Position numbers and translations under genes: made by a program. The notes beneath the pieces are model-generated. The model saw only the letters and a program-made list of their open reading frames with translations. It made no database searches and was not told the origin of the DNA. Positions 7,856 through 18,393 of a DNA stretch of 64,000 bases are shown here, piece by piece. Location of the stretch: assembly GCF_000382125.1 (NCBI RefSeq), contig NZ_KB907552.1, forward strand, positions 145,098-209,097, written 5' to 3'. Within the stretch, counting starts at the first letter, position 1. Each line of letters begins with the position of its first letter. Source of the stretch: Eudoraea adriatica DSM 19308 (GTDB lineage Bacteria > Bacteroidota > Bacteroidia > Flavobacteriales > Flavobacteriaceae).

Positions 7856-10601
7856 TTGTATCTTCCACAGCCTTAGATTCATTTGTATTTTTTTTCTTTC
7901 CACCCAAAATACCTCCCAGAATTCCTTTTGCTGCTTTTGTTACAGGGTCTTCCTTTGCTATAGAGTCGCTCTTTAAATTGGATGTGTCATTTTTTTCTGT
8001 CTGCCCTGCCACTATACCTCCAAGGACTTCGTTTATTTTTGCATTCTCTTTGCTCCCTTTGCCGGCAGAGTCGGTTTTATTGCCGTTTCCGGATAAAATA
8101 CCTCCCAGTAGTTCTCCTGCTTTCTCCGTGCCTTTATTTATCATTTTTTGTTTTTGAACGACAAGCAGTCTTGAAGTTAAATCTTTCATTCCTGCACTAA
8201 GGTCCGTATTAATTTCTGGTGCATCATAAAAACCACTAACATTGGCCTTCACAGGAAGAGTCAGGTTCTCCAGTTCTTTTTCATCAATCTGGGCGATTAG
8301 CGAATTAATCTCCTTACCCAAATATTTTCGCGGAACTTCTATGTTCAGGTTATAATTCAACTTTTTATCAAAGGAATGGCTGCCTCCTACGGCTATGGCA
8401 ATATCGTCGTAGTTAATTGTAAATGGTTTAACACTGACGATGCCGTCTTTGAAGGAAAGTGCAGTTTTCAAGGCCTTTAAATCAAATTTGTCTGCTTCAA
8501 TGAAATTCAGACGTGAATTCAGCGCATTTATAATTTTGCTGTTTTCGGGATTCAATTTCATGGCCAGCATTTCTGCATTTACCGTTCCGGTAATTGTATT
8601 GAGGTCCGGCGTAAAATCATCATTCAATTGGCCGGAAATACTTATTGCCGAATTTAATTTTCCTTCCAGGGATGCTGCCATAGGGGCAAGAATGCGGAAT
8701 AGCTCCAGAGATTTAAAGGTGTTTCCTAAATTTAAATTTGTCATGCCAAGTTGCATCTGAAAATCAGGTGTTTCCCCTTTGGTACTTGTAAAGCCGTTTA
8801 AGTTCAGGCTCCCATCAAATAATGATGACTCAAAGTTGGAAAGCTGTGCTTTTTGATCAACAATTCTTAATCGCCCTTTTACATTTCGCAGAATAAGATT
8901 ATCATAAACAACTGAACCAGCCCTGGCATCAATAGTACAATCGAGGAATGCCGGGATTTGAATTTTTTCCGTTTTAAGTTCTGATCCTTCCTTGCTTTTT
9001 GCTGTATCCGTTTTTTTGGAATCTGCAATTTCTTCCTTCGACATAAAATCGCCCAGATCAAAAGTGTCTGAACTCATTGTAAAACTGCCTGTTATATTTT
9101 CATCATTAAATAAAAACCCAAGCAGATTTTGAATGGTTCCATCTATATTAAAATCCGTTTTACCAAGTTGTCCATTCATATCCTCGAGCATTACCCCTGA
9201 AGGGGCAAATTCCATTCTGGCAGTACGAATTGAGAGAGGTTCGGATAAAATATCAGAATTGTATCTCAAACCATTTACTTTTAAATGCCCATTTAGCACT
9301 GTATTTTTATATCTCTTTTTTTCTATGGATTCCATATCAAAAGAGGTATTTATATCTGCATCGAGCAGACCTTTCAAATCCAGTACCCCGGGCAAGGGGT
9401 AAGCGCCTGAAATATTTGCAAGATTCATGTTGCATATCACATGCGACTGCACTTTGGTATTACCCAATAATTCCGTAAGCCTTGCGCTTAATACGAAACG
9501 GTCATTTTCGATTGCAAAGGAGGCATTGTCAATTTCTATAAAAGTATCCTCCGCCAGACCCGAAGTATTTTTAATACTCATGTCCATATTGATGTTCTTA
9601 ATGGCCTTTGGCAAATCCGGATACTTTATAGAAGCATCCCTGGCATCTATCCGGACATCAAATTCCGGAATATGTTCATCATCTAGAATACCGGCAACCA
9701 CACCTTCAACATTGAAAATTCCTGTGGTTTTAACATCTTCAATATTCCGGGCATAGGCTTCAGGAATAACTGCCAAAAAATTGTCAAACCCGGATGACGG
9801 CGTTTTGAATTTTATATCCACTTCCTGCTTTTCTTCAAAATTTCTGACATATCCTTCAAATACTAAAGGAAGCTTGTTAACAAACCCCTCGTTCTTTAAA
9901 AAGGAATAAGTGTTTGTTTTAAGGTCAATCCCAATTACGGCATCCAGCAAAACCAGTGTATTATCCAAATATCTGGTACTATCTCGTTCAAACGAAACAA
10001 GAGCCTTGGTTTGCGTTACCAGTTCACTTAGCTCCAGGGAAAGGTCTCCTTTGCCAATGTGTTCCAGGTCTTTTAATTCAAGTAGTATTCCGGAACTCAG
10101 ATCTTCATAGGTTATTTCAGCATCTGTTAATTGAAAAGATTCCAGACCTAAAGTAAAACCACCTGAATCCAATTCATTCTTAGTATTCGGTTCCTCCTTA
10201 TTAGCTATCTGGTAATTTGCATTTTGTAGTTTATCTGTTTTGAGTTTCAAAACTGCTCCGTCCACGATCAGGCTATTTATTACTATTGGCTCCTCAGCAT
10301 TCTTTAAGAGTTCCTTAATGCCCATTTCTAAGGAAATAGATTCTGACCTAAAGAGGGTATCACCTTCAAACGAACCCTTTGTAAGCAGGACCAGGTCCTC
10401 AATTCGAAGCTCGGCCTTAGGAAAGCTTCTCAGGAGACTTAGGTTTACTTTAGAGAAATCTAACGTTGCGTTGATGTTCTTATTTACATTGTTCTTTATC
10501 AGATCACCAATCTTAGCCTCCAGGAAGAAAGGGACGGCGATTAGCACCCCCAAAACAACCAACAGCAGTATTCCGGTAATTCTTAATATTTTCTTTTTCA
10601 T
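7848..10601 (-). CDS. AsmA family protein
   Basis: A 917-residue envelope protein. A single N-terminal membrane segment (about residues 4-27) is followed by a very long beta-strand-rich repeated region and an AsmA C-terminal domain (about 600-790). The tail is low-complexity, with repeated GGILGG/KKKN and Asn, Ser and Lys. AsmA/TamB-like proteins bridge the periplasm and help maintain outer-membrane lipids. The length and anchor fit the Bacteroidetes versions. The tail contains three Gly-rich repeats (LLGGILSGNG, VLGGIVAGQ, ILGGILGGKK). No operon partner lies close by. Confidence 0.85.
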   Translation of the reverse strand: MKKKILRITGILLLVVLGVLIAVPFFLEAKIGDLIKNNVNKNINATLDFSKVNLSLLRSFPKAELRIEDLVLLTKGSFEGDTLFRSESISLEMGIKELLKNAEEPIVINSLIVDGAVLKLKTDKLQNANYQIANKEEPNTKNELDSGGFTLGLESFQLTDAEITYEDLSSGILLELKDLEHIGKGDLSLELSELVTQTKALVSFERDSTRYLDNTLVLLDAVIGIDLKTNTYSFLKNEGFVNKLPLVFEGYVRNFEEKQEVDIKFKTPSSGFDNFLAVIPEAYARNIEDVKTTGIFNVEGVVAGILDDEHIPEFDVRIDARDASIKYPDLPKAIKNINMDMSIKNTSGLAEDTFIEIDNASFAIENDRFVLSARLTELLGNTKVQSHVICNMNLANISGAYPLPGVLDLKGLLDADINTSFDMESIEKKRYKNTVLNGHLKVNGLRYNSDILSEPLSIRTARMEFAPSGVMLEDMNGQLGKTDFNIDGTIQNLLGFLFNDENITGSFTMSSDTFDLGDFMSKEEIADSKKTDTAKSKEGSELKTEKIQIPAFLDCTIDARAGSVVYDNLILRNVKGRLRIVDQKAQLSNFESSLFDGSLNLNGFTSTKGETPDFQMQLGMTNLNLGNTFKSLELFRILAPMAASLEGKLNSAISISGQLNDDFTPDLNTITGTVNAEMLAMKLNPENSKIINALNSRLNFIEADKFDLKALKTALSFKDGIVSVKPFTINYDDIAIAVGGSHSFDKKLNYNLNIEVPRKYLGKEINSLIAQIDEKELENLTLPVKANVSGFYDAPEINTDLSAGMKDLTSRLLVVQKQKMINKGTEKAGELLGGILSGNGNKTDSAGKGSKENAKINEVLGGIVAGQTEKNDTSNLKSDSIAKEDPVTKAAKGILGGILGGKKKNTNESKAVEDTIN

Positions 10602-10722
10602 AATGTATGAAGCTCAGTCCGTTTAGAACTTAAAATAAATAGTATTAGTATACCTTTTATCGAAAACTTAAAAAATAAAAAAAGGTTCTCTAGTTAACAA
10701 TGAATAGACTCTATACTGCCAA

Positions 10723-11439
10723 TCAATTTCCGGCATCAAGGTCAATTTCCTCACCCATGGCCAGTTTAAATCGCTTTCTGAAGATATATACGAACAAATA
10801 GAGAAAAGGGGTATCCAGAAAAGCGATGAATATTTTAAAAATAACGCCACTTATAACTAAACCCTTGAACATATTCCATGGAATTACCCCAAAAATGCAG
10901 AGTAGCCCCACTACGGTAGTGGTATCAATAATCTGCGAAGAAAAAGTGGAGAAATTATTACGAAGCCATAATAATTTTCCTTTGGTCAGGCGCTTCCAGA
11001 AATGATAGATTGCAATGTCCACGTATTGCGCGCTAAGGTAGGCCAGCATTGAGGCGAGAACAGCTAAAGGAGATAGCGCAAAAACGCTCCTGAAAACAGA
11101 ATCGTCTACAGGAGAGGAAGGAATTGACGGGGCAATATCTGCCAGCAGGATAATACCCATGGAAAAAAAGGAAGCAAAAATCCCCGTGGTTACAACCTGA
11201 TTGGCTTTTTTCCTTCCAAATATTTCGGAAATAAGGTCCGTAATTAAAAAGGTAATGGGGTAAGGCAATACCCCGACGGAAATCTCAAATAAGGGCGCTC
11301 CAAAAACAGTAACATCGCCAAAAGGATACCAAAAAAAGAATTTTTGGAATATTAAATTGGAAACAACCAGGGATGTTATAAAAAGTGCACCCAGGTATAT
11401 GTATATACGATATGCCTGTTTTCTTTTATCGGGAGTCAT
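10723..11439 (-). CDS. queuosine precursor transporter (YhhQ/QPTR family)
   Basis: A 238-residue integral membrane protein with about six helices. It carries the family segments PYPITFLITDLISEIFGRKKANQVV (from about residue 55) and a WLRNNFSTFSSQIIDT segment near 165. Family members import preQ0/preQ1 for queuosine synthesis. It starts 4 bp after the stop of sppA on the same strand, so the two are very probably co-transcribed. A functional link between them is not obvious. Confidence 0.88.
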   Translation of the reverse strand: MTPDKRKQAYRIYIYLGALFITSLVVSNLIFQKFFFWYPFGDVTVFGAPLFEISVGVLPYPITFLITDLISEIFGRKKANQVVTTGIFASFFSMGIILLADIAPSIPSSPVDDSVFRSVFALSPLAVLASMLAYLSAQYVDIAIYHFWKRLTKGKLLWLRNNFSTFSSQIIDTTTVVGLLCIFGVIPWNMFKGLVISGVIFKIFIAFLDTPFLYLFVYIFRKRFKLAMGEEIDLDAGN

Positions 11440-11443
11440 TAAG

Positions 11444-13201
11444 CTATTTAATGGTTAAGGTAAAAGGCAAGCGCGCCTGAAATCCTTTTTGTTCCATTAC
11501 AGATTTGACTTCCTTATACAGACCATAGATCTCAGTGCCAATCTCTCTGCGGATTATTTCTTCCTTGTTTAGAATACTTGTCCCTCCAAAATCTTCCATA
11601 AAACGTTCAAAACTGCTTTTATATTTCGGATATTTCCTTACCGAGTAAGAATCCACATTAGCTAATAATGCAGCTGCTTCAATGGCATCTTCAAGACCTC
11701 CCAATTCATCTACAAGTCCAAGTTCTCTGGCCTGGGCCCCACTCCAAACACGGCCCTGGGCCAGACTATCTGCCCGGGCAATGGTAATATTCCTGCCCTC
11801 AGATACTTTACCCAGAAAAGTCTGGTAAGTAGACTCTATGCCTTCTTTTACAAATGCTCTAAATTCATCACTCATTGGTTCAAACAAAGAATAATCAACA
11901 GAGTTTTTATTGGTCCCCACCTGCTCCGCATTGATTCCAATGTTAGTTGCCAGTTCATTAATATTCGGAATAGCTCCAAAGACCCCAATAGATCCTGTAA
12001 TTGTTGTAGGTTCCGCATAAATCTTATCAGCACCGGCAGAAATATAGTAACCTCCGGATGCAGCAACATCTCCCATAGACACAACAAGTGGTTTTTCCTT
12101 TTTTGCAATTTCCAGTTCACGCCATATAATGTCTGAGGTAAGTGCGCTGCCACCAGGAGAGTTCACCCTTAATACAATTGCCTTAACAGACTTGTCATCC
12201 CTTGCTTTAATAATAGCCTTGTTAATTATGCCCTGCCCAATATAATTGGGCCCTCCTTCTCCATAAAATATCTCACCCTGTGCATAAATGATTGCTATTT
12301 TATCTTTTCCTGAAAGCAATTTCTTTTTGCGTGAAACCCTCGTATAATCTTCAAGTGAAATAATGTTGAGTTTATCATCCTCACCAATACCAACAGCCTG
12401 TTTTAATCGTTTTGCATATTCGTCATAGTAAATAACATCATCAAGCAGTCCTGAAGCTTTTGCGTATTCCGGCTTTCTGCCCCCCAGGGTGTCAGCTATT
12501 ACATTTATATCCTCCTCAGAAATTGACCTGTCCATGGCAATTTCAGCGACAATGGTATTCCAAATTGAACCTATAAGCTCACTGATTTGGGTTCTGTTTT
12601 CCTCACTCATTTCATTGGAAAGAAACGGCTCTACAGCGCTCTTGTATTTGCCGTGCCTTACAACTTCCATTTTTACCCCTGTCTTATCCTGCAAATCTTT
12701 AAAAAATAATACTTCCGCAGCGAGCCCCTTAAAATCCATTGCGCCAACCGGATTTAGAAAAATACTATCTGCGACGCTCGCCAGATAGTAGTCCTTTTGC
12801 ATATAGAAATCCCCAAAGGCGTATATGAATTTTCCACTTTCCTTAAAATCGGCTAAGGCATTTCTTATAGCCTGCGTTGATGAAATTCCGGCAGAAATAT
12901 AATTGTTATTAATACTGATACCCTTAATATCGTTATCCTCTTTTGCCACCTTTATCGCATGGAGAATTTCGTCCAGACCCTGTGCCTTCTCAAAAAGAAC
13001 ATCAAAAGGGTCTCCTTCTTTATTCCCGGTATAGTCAGTAATAGCGTATTTCATTTGTAATTCCAAAACGGAATTCTTCTTAACCGTTACCGCTTCTTCC
13101 GTGTTTACAAGACTTATAAAAAACACAAACATGAAGAATATTATGCCGAAGGCTATCAAAGTACCCAGTATGGCAGCCAGGAGATTTCTTAAAAAATTCA
13201 T
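11444..13201 (-). CDS. sppA: signal peptide peptidase SppA, 67K type
   Basis: A double-domain Ser-Lys membrane protease of 585 residues, full length for the long SppA type. An N-terminal membrane anchor spans residues 8-32. The catalytic Lys187 lies in the first half (GKYKSAVEPF) and the nucleophile Ser382 in the second (VAASGGYY), matching the Lys209/Ser409 arrangement of E. coli. The periplasmic face degrades cleaved signal peptides. It is the first gene of a two-gene unit with the queuosine-precursor transporter. Confidence 0.93.
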   Translation of the reverse strand: MNFLRNLLAAILGTLIAFGIIFFMFVFFISLVNTEEAVTVKKNSVLELQMKYAITDYTGNKEGDPFDVLFEKAQGLDEILHAIKVAKEDNDIKGISINNNYISAGISSTQAIRNALADFKESGKFIYAFGDFYMQKDYYLASVADSIFLNPVGAMDFKGLAAEVLFFKDLQDKTGVKMEVVRHGKYKSAVEPFLSNEMSEENRTQISELIGSIWNTIVAEIAMDRSISEEDINVIADTLGGRKPEYAKASGLLDDVIYYDEYAKRLKQAVGIGEDDKLNIISLEDYTRVSRKKKLLSGKDKIAIIYAQGEIFYGEGGPNYIGQGIINKAIIKARDDKSVKAIVLRVNSPGGSALTSDIIWRELEIAKKEKPLVVSMGDVAASGGYYISAGADKIYAEPTTITGSIGVFGAIPNINELATNIGINAEQVGTNKNSVDYSLFEPMSDEFRAFVKEGIESTYQTFLGKVSEGRNITIARADSLAQGRVWSGAQARELGLVDELGGLEDAIEAAALLANVDSYSVRKYPKYKSSFERFMEDFGGTSILNKEEIIRREIGTEIYGLYKEVKSVMEQKGFQARLPFTLTIK

Positions 13202-13330
13202 ACAATACTAATCTTAATAGATGTCAAAGATAACCAAACTTAAGATGATGCAATCAAGTTATTTTTTACTTTATCCTATTTCAAACCAATCAAATAAAGT
13301 ATCAGGTGCTTAATAAATTGAGTTTCATTA

Positions 13331-13362
13331 TTGTAATTAACTCATCATCTGGCGTACCTTTG
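13331..13362 (+). promoter_or_regulatory. Bacteroidetes-type promoter of folK-dNK
   Basis: TTG at 13331-13333 and TACCTTTG at 13355-13362 are separated by 21 nt. The ATG of folK-dNK is only 10 nt beyond, so transcripts would have a very short leader. Confidence 0.6.
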
Positions 13363-13372
13363 TTTACACACT

Positions 13373-14512
13373 ATGAAGGAAGCCAAAACAATATATCTTT
13401 CGCTTGGAAGCAACCTTGGAAACAAACTTTTCAATCTGCAGCGTGCCGTCCTGCTCTTACAAAAGGAGCTTGGAACCATTCTTAAAATTTCCGGTGTTTA
13501 CAAGAGTCCTTCATGGGGGTTTGAAGGAGAAGACTTCCTGAATGCGTGCTTGTCCGTCGAGACCAAACACACACCGGCCGAGGTACTGCATATTATCTTA
13601 AGAATTGAGCAGGATATGGGCCGACTGAGATCTGAAGGAGAAGGATTTCAGTCCAGAATTATTGATATTGATTTGTTGTATTATAATTCCGAAATAATTC
13701 AAACAGATGAACTAACAGTACCACACCCCCAAATGCATTTAAGAAGATTTGTCCTAAAACCCCTGGCAGATATTGCTCCACAATTCTATCACCCTGTGCG
13801 GGGCAAGGATACCAGAAATTTGTTGCAGGAATGCAAAGACAAGACTGGTTTGCAGCAAACCCCTCATAAATTATACCCCAGCAGGGAGTTACTCTTTTCG
13901 CAATTGCATTTGGTAGCTATTGAAGGTAATATTGGTGCAGGCAAAACTACCCTGGCCAGGAAAATAGCCAGTGAGCACAATGCCAAACTTGTATTGGAAC
14001 GTTTTGCGGACAACCCTTTTTTGCCGAAATTCTACAAGGATCAAAGCAGATATGCCTTTCCATTGGAAATGTCTTTTTTGGCCGACAGGTACCAGCAGTT
14101 TACAGATGATACCTCCCAATTTGATCTTTTTAAGAACTTCATGGTAAGTGATTACGATATCTGCAAATCCCTGATTTTTGCGCAAATAACTCTGCAAAAA
14201 GAGGAATTTAAGCTATATCGTAAAATGTTTAATTTTATGTATAATGAAGTAAAAAAACCCGATATCTACATCTTCCTCTACCAGAGTACCGAACGTTTAT
14301 TAGAAAATATTAAAAAAAGAGGACGTTCTTATGAACAGGGAATAGACAAGGAATACCTGGAGCTGATAAATCGCGGGTATTTTGATTATTTAAAGGGTTT
14401 TCCTCCCAGCAAAAGCCTGGTCATTGATATTGCGGATCTCGATTTTGTTGAAAATACCTCGCATTACGAATTAATAATTGACAAAATTCTTGAACAGGCA
14501 CTTACCCAATAA
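13373..14512 (+). CDS. folK: fusion of HPPK (FolK) with deoxynucleoside kinase
   Basis: Two enzymes in one 379-residue chain. Residues 1-165 are 6-hydroxymethyl-7,8-dihydropterin pyrophosphokinase of folate synthesis. They show LSLGSNLGN at the start and the Mg-binding RIIDIDLL with Asp98 and Asp100. Residues 178-379 form a deoxynucleoside kinase of the dCK/dGK type: P-loop GNIGAGKT at 185-192, the ERF motif and the DRY-like LADRYQQ. The fusion is known in Bacteroidetes and is not a frame artefact here. Both activities should be cytosolic. It is divergent from sppA. Confidence 0.93.
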   Translation: MKEAKTIYLSLGSNLGNKLFNLQRAVLLLQKELGTILKISGVYKSPSWGFEGEDFLNACLSVETKHTPAEVLHIILRIEQDMGRLRSEGEGFQSRIIDIDLLYYNSEIIQTDELTVPHPQMHLRRFVLKPLADIAPQFYHPVRGKDTRNLLQECKDKTGLQQTPHKLYPSRELLFSQLHLVAIEGNIGAGKTTLARKIASEHNAKLVLERFADNPFLPKFYKDQSRYAFPLEMSFLADRYQQFTDDTSQFDLFKNFMVSDYDICKSLIFAQITLQKEEFKLYRKMFNFMYNEVKKPDIYIFLYQSTERLLENIKKRGRSYEQGIDKEYLELINRGYFDYLKGFPPSKSLVIDIADLDFVENTSHYELIIDKILEQALTQ

Positions 14513-14612
14513 AGCCATTTTTTACCCCCGATTTTAAAGAAAAAGCACTTGCCTTTTTAACACTTATTTAGCATTTTTCTTGCATAGTTGAAAAGGAATT
14601 ACTTTATTGCAC

Positions 14613-14690
14613 CTCCAATTTAGAGAAACTAACTAACTCAAACTATATACCCGAAAACCCTGGCTTTTTTGTCAGGGTTTTTATTTTCAG
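14613..14690 (+). ncRNA. candidate small RNA with own promoter and terminator
   Basis: No ORF is present. TTG (14580-14582) and TACTTTAT (14600-14607) form a promoter-like pair with 17-nt spacing, slightly short for the phylum. About 40 unstructured bases rich in AACTAACT repeats follow, then the terminator at 14654. Together they would give a transcript of about 75-80 nt. Alternatively the hairpin simply ends the folK-dNK message. Start and existence are inferred. Confidence 0.3.
14654..14690 (+). terminator. rho-independent terminator after folK-dNK
   Basis: The 9-bp stem AAAACCCTG (14654-14662) pairs with CAGGGTTTT (14673-14681) around a T-rich 10-nt loop and is followed by TATTTT. It lies 142 bp after the folK-dNK stop codon. 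That distance is why a separate short transcript is considered. Confidence 0.85.
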
Positions 14691-14720
14691 GCAGTTACGG
14701 CCTAAAATCCACCACTAAAT

Positions 14721-15263
14721 TTATTTCATTTTTAAGGCAGGCTGAAGCTTAGACCATAGGTCCCAAATGACTACTCCGGCACTTACAGCTATATTTAAGG
14801 AATGCTTGGTTCCATACTGGGGTATTTCCAAAACACCCATACAACTATCAACCACTTCCTGTGAAACCCCTTTTACTTCATTACCAAATACCAGCGCATA
14901 CTTTGTTGAACTTTCAGGAATAAATTGATTTAGTGGAATGGCATTTTCCGTTTGTTCCACCGCCAAACACAAATAGTCTTTCTTTAGGTCCTTAATTAAA
15001 TCTACGGTATTCTTTTTATACTCCCAGGCTACACTCTCGGTTGCCCCCAGCGCCGTTTTGTGAATATCCTTATGCGGGGGTGAAGCGGTTATTCCACATA
15101 AATAAATCTTTTCGATCAGGAACGCATCCGCGGTTCTGAAAACAGAACCTATATTGTTTAAACTCCGGATATTGTCTAAAACAATAACCAGGGGGGTCTT
15201 TTGTGCGTTCCTGAACTGATCAGTATCCAGGCGGTCCAGCTCACTGTTTTTAAGTTTTCGCAT
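14721..15263 (-). CDS. RNA methyltransferase of the SpoU/TrmH family
   Basis: A SPOUT-fold methyltransferase of 180 residues. All three SpoU motifs are visible: motif 1 LDNIRSLNNIGSVFRTAD (about 30-47), motif 2 LVFGNEVKGVS (about 128-138) and motif 3 IPQYGTKHSLNIAVSAG (about 147-163). Relatives 2'-O-methylate tRNA or rRNA, and the exact target cannot be read from the sequence. It is a single gene convergent with folK-dNK and divergent from mutS. Confidence 0.9.
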   Translation of the reverse strand: MRKLKNSELDRLDTDQFRNAQKTPLVIVLDNIRSLNNIGSVFRTADAFLIEKIYLCGITASPPHKDIHKTALGATESVAWEYKKNTVDLIKDLKKDYLCLAVEQTENAIPLNQFIPESSTKYALVFGNEVKGVSQEVVDSCMGVLEIPQYGTKHSLNIAVSAGVVIWDLWSKLQPALKMK

Positions 15264-15417
15264 ATTTAGACTAAGATTTCAAAATCCAGGGAATAAGCCT
15301 TCCCATAAATGAACTTGTACTAAGTTATCCGAAAATATCAACAAGGGGTCACAAACCCTGGGAAAAATAGTATTTTCGTTTACTCCCTGAATGACAAAAA
15401 TAGGGTAATAAACTGCT

Positions 15418-18039
15418 TTGGCCAATTCCGGTAAAATAAAGAAAGTGACGCCTCTTATGAGGCAGTACAACACCATCAAGACGAAATATCCTGATGCACT
15501 GTTGCTATTCAGGGTTGGCGACTTTTATGAAACTTTTGGAGAAGATGCCGTAAAAGCGGCAGGAATTCTTGGAATTGTGCTAACTCATAGAAACAATGGT
15601 GGCGACAGGACAGAGCTGGCAGGTTTTCCACATCATTCATTAAACACTTACCTCCCCAAGCTAGTAAAGGCTGGGCAACGGGTTGCTATCTGTGATCAAT
15701 TGGAAGACCCTAAATTAACAAAGACAATAGTAAAAAGGGGAGTTACAGAGTTGGTAACCCCCGGGGTGGCATTAAATGATGATATCTTAAGTGCCAAATC
15801 GAATAATTTTCTCTGTGCCGTTCATTTCGGAGCTAAGCTGCATGGGGTCTCTTTTCTGGATATCTCAACCGGTGAATTCTTAACGGCCGAGGGCAACCTG
15901 GAACAAATAGATAAATTGCTTCAAAATTTCGCGCCTAATGAAGTTCTGGTTTCCAAAGCACATAAGACTGATTTCAAGGAAGCTTTTGGCGCTGGTTTGC
16001 ACACTTTCTTTCTGGAAGACTGGATCTTTCAGGAGGACTATGCCCGGGAGACCCTTACCAACCATTTTAAGACGGCAACTTTAAAAGGTTTTGGTATTGC
16101 TCAGCTAAAGTATGGCATAATTGCTTCAGGGGCGGTGATGCATTATCTTTCCGATACAAGGCATAATCAATTACAGCATATTCAAAAGATACAAAGAATA
16201 GCAGAGGAGGAATATATCTGGATGGACAGGTTTACCATAAAAAACCTGGAATTGTATCATTCACAAAATGAGAATGCTGTTACGCTTATAGACGTTATCG
16301 ACAAGACTATTTCCGCCATGGGCGGGCGCCTGTTAAAACGCTGGCTGGCACTTCCTCTTAAGAATATTGAAAGAATAAGGAACAGGCATGAGGTAATTTC
16401 TTATCTCATTGAAAATGAAGACTCACTGCATAAACTACAGTATGGTATTAAACATATTGCAGATCTTGAACGACTTATTTCCAAAGTTGCCACCGGCAAA
16501 GTGAATCCCAGGGAAACCGTGCAATTAAAAAATTCACTGGAAGCCATTGTACCCATAAAACAATTAATTGTCCAAAGTGAAAACAAATCCTTGCGGTTAT
16601 TAGGAGATCAGTTAGATACATGCGATAAGGTTCGCGAAAAAATAAAAAAGCTGTTGCAGGAAGATGCCCCAATTAATGTTCTCAAAGGCAATGTTATTGC
16701 AAAAGGATATTCTGCAGAGCTGGATGAACTCAAGGAGCTAGCCTTTACCGGAAAGGACCATCTGGACCAGATGCTGAAAAGGGAAACAGAACGAACCGGC
16801 ATTACATCCCTGAAAATTGCATCCAATAATGTTTTTGGATACTATATTGAAGTGCGCAATACGCATAAGGAGAAGGTTCCTGAAGATTGGATTCGCAAGC
16901 AAACCCTGGTGAGTGCAGAACGTTATATCACGGAGGAATTAAAGGAATACGAAGCTAAGATCCTGGGAGCTGAGGAGCGTATCCTAAGTCTTGAGCAGCA
17001 GTTGTTCTCGCAATTAGTGGTATGGTTGCAGGAATATATTTCTCCGGTGCAACAAAATGCCCATCAGATTGCCAGGCTTGATTGCCTGTGCGGTTTTACA
17101 CAACTGGCAAAAGAAAACAATTATGTGGCTCCCTCCTTAAACGACAGTACTGAAATTTCCATAAAAAATGGCCGGCATCCTGTTATTGAAAAGCAACTGC
17201 CCTTAGGCGAAGCATATATTCCCAACGATCTGGTCTTAAACAGGGAATCTCAACAAATTATAATGATTACAGGACCCAATATGAGTGGTAAATCAGCCAT
17301 ATTAAGACAAACCGCGCTCATTGTTTTGCTGGCGCAGATGGGAAGTTATGTTCCGGCAGAAGCCGCCCAGATAGGTTATGTTGACAAGATTTTTACGCGA
17401 GTTGGTGCCAGTGATAATATTTCCCTTGGAGAATCTACTTTTATGGTGGAAATGAATGAAACGGCATCTATCCTCAACAATCTTTCGGAGAGAAGCTTAA
17501 TCCTGCTTGATGAAATTGGAAGGGGTACCAGCACGTATGATGGTATTTCCATTGCCTGGGCTATTTCTGAATATTTGCATGAACATCCGGCAAGGGCAAA
17601 AACCCTTTTTGCCACCCATTATCATGAACTCAATGAAATGGCAACCACTTTTGAGCGGATAAAGAATTACAATGTTGCTGTAAAAGAGTTAAAGGATACG
17701 GTTTTGTTTTTAAGGAAGCTTGTGCCCGGGGGAAGTGAGCACAGTTTTGGGATCTATGTGGCTAAAATGGCGGGTATGCCCCAGCAGGTTATCCATAAGG
17801 CCGGGAAGATCTTAAAAAAACTGGAAAAATCGCATTCCAGCGAAGAACTCACAGATAATCTGCAGGCGGCACAAAATGAAATGCAACTCAGTTTTTTTAA
17901 CCTGGATGACCCTCTGCTTGAGCGGATAAAGGAGGAACTGATGCATTTAGATATCAATACTCTAACCCCTGTTGAAGCATTGATGAAACTTAACGAAATT
18001 AAACGAATGCTCACCAAGAATAAAAAAGCTACTTCCTGA
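15418..18039 (+). CDS. mutS: DNA mismatch repair protein MutS (TTG start)
   Basis: A mismatch-recognition ATPase of 873 residues. The mismatch-binding Phe36-x-Glu38 lies in GDFYETF. Walker [10 protein letters not shown] is at about 618-626 and the ST..DE Walker B region ([16 protein letters not shown]) follows. The C-terminal dimerisation/HhH region ends in KRMLTKNKK. An in-frame TAA lies 9 bases upstream and no ATG occurs before residue 14, which is inside the conserved [11 protein letters not shown] at 15418 is therefore the start that preserves the usual N-terminus. Confidence 0.95.
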   Translation: MANSGKIKKVTPLMRQYNTIKTKYPDALLLFRVGDFYETFGEDAVKAAGILGIVLTHRNNGGDRTELAGFPHHSLNTYLPKLVKAGQRVAICDQLEDPKLTKTIVKRGVTELVTPGVALNDDILSAKSNNFLCAVHFGAKLHGVSFLDISTGEFLTAEGNLEQIDKLLQNFAPNEVLVSKAHKTDFKEAFGAGLHTFFLEDWIFQEDYARETLTNHFKTATLKGFGIAQLKYGIIASGAVMHYLSDTRHNQLQHIQKIQRIAEEEYIWMDRFTIKNLELYHSQNENAVTLIDVIDKTISAMGGRLLKRWLALPLKNIERIRNRHEVISYLIENEDSLHKLQYGIKHIADLERLISKVATGKVNPRETVQLKNSLEAIVPIKQLIVQSENKSLRLLGDQLDTCDKVREKIKKLLQEDAPINVLKGNVIAKGYSAELDELKELAFTGKDHLDQMLKRETERTGITSLKIASNNVFGYYIEVRNTHKEKVPEDWIRKQTLVSAERYITEELKEYEAKILGAEERILSLEQQLFSQLVVWLQEYISPVQQNAHQIARLDCLCGFTQLAKENNYVAPSLNDSTEISIKNGRHPVIEKQLPLGEAYIPNDLVLNRESQQIIMITGPNMSGKSAILRQTALIVLLAQMGSYVPAEAAQIGYVDKIFTRVGASDNISLGESTFMVEMNETASILNNLSERSLILLDEIGRGTSTYDGISIAWAISEYLHEHPARAKTLFATHYHELNEMATTFERIKNYNVAVKELKDTVLFLRKLVPGGSEHSFGIYVAKMAGMPQQVIHKAGKILKKLEKSHSSEELTDNLQAAQNEMQLSFFNLDDPLLERIKEELMHLDINTLTPVEALMKLNEIKRMLTKNKKATS

Positions 18040-18139
18040 TTTAAGTGGACTAATTACTTCTGATCCGGGGCACCATAATCCGGGATAATTTTTTTTACAT
18101 TTAATAGGCATCTTCCTGTTCTTTTTGGTTAAAAGTTCT

Positions 18140-18168
18140 TTGCTTTCTATAGAATTGTATTAAATTTG
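18140..18168 (+). promoter_or_regulatory. promoter of the tRNA-like/tRNA operon
   Basis: TTG at 18140-18142 and a perfect TAAATTTG at 18161-18168 have an 18-nt spacer. Transcription would begin around 18175. It would run through both 92-bp tRNA-like units into tRNA-Gly and tRNA-Leu. Confidence 0.7.
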
Positions 18169-18209
18169 CGTCCGCAACCATTTTTGAGGTGCCACGTTCT
18201 TTAGAATAC

Positions 18210-18393
18210 GCGAAAATAGCTTCCCGATAGTTATCGGGAGTTGAGCGCCACATTGCCACAGCAATAAGGGTTCAAAAACTGAAGGGCTATTTTCTAAATA
18301 CGCGAAAATAGCTTCCCGATAGTTATCGGGAGTTGAGCGCCACATTGCCACAGCAATAAGGGTTCAAAAACTGAAGGGCTATTTTCTAAATAC
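18210..18393 (+). repeat. two tandem 92-bp tRNA-like units before tRNA-Gly
   Basis: Two identical 92-bp copies (18210-18301 and 18302-18393) lie exactly in phase with the real tRNA-Gly that follows at 18394. All three begin GCGAAAATAGCT. Each unit shares GAGCGCCAC, TTGCCA and GGGTTC with the tRNA, in the same order. The D-arm sequence is replaced by the palindrome TCCCGATAGTTATCGGGA (18222-18239 and 18314-18331). A 9-bp closing stem GAAAATAGC/GCTATTTTC (18212-18220 with 18286-18294; 18304-18312 with 18378-18386) and a 5-bp arm ATTGC-CACA-GCAAT could give a cloverleaf-like fold. No Gly anticodon arm is preserved. These are either decayed tRNA-Gly copies or tRNA-like RNAs. Confidence 0.85.

Noticed and set aside
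8440..10626. Several plus-strand frames of 60-130 codons opposite the AsmA-type gene
   Set aside because: They are shadows of a long, clearly coding minus-strand gene, with no start context and no recognisable family.
18160..18351. Minus-strand frame through the tRNA-like units
   Set aside because: It reads the duplicated units on the antisense strand and contains the same peptide twice because of the repeat. There is no ribosome site or known family.
18210..18393. CRISPR-like array
   Set aside because: The two units are identical over the full 92 bp, so there are no unique spacers, and no cas genes occur.
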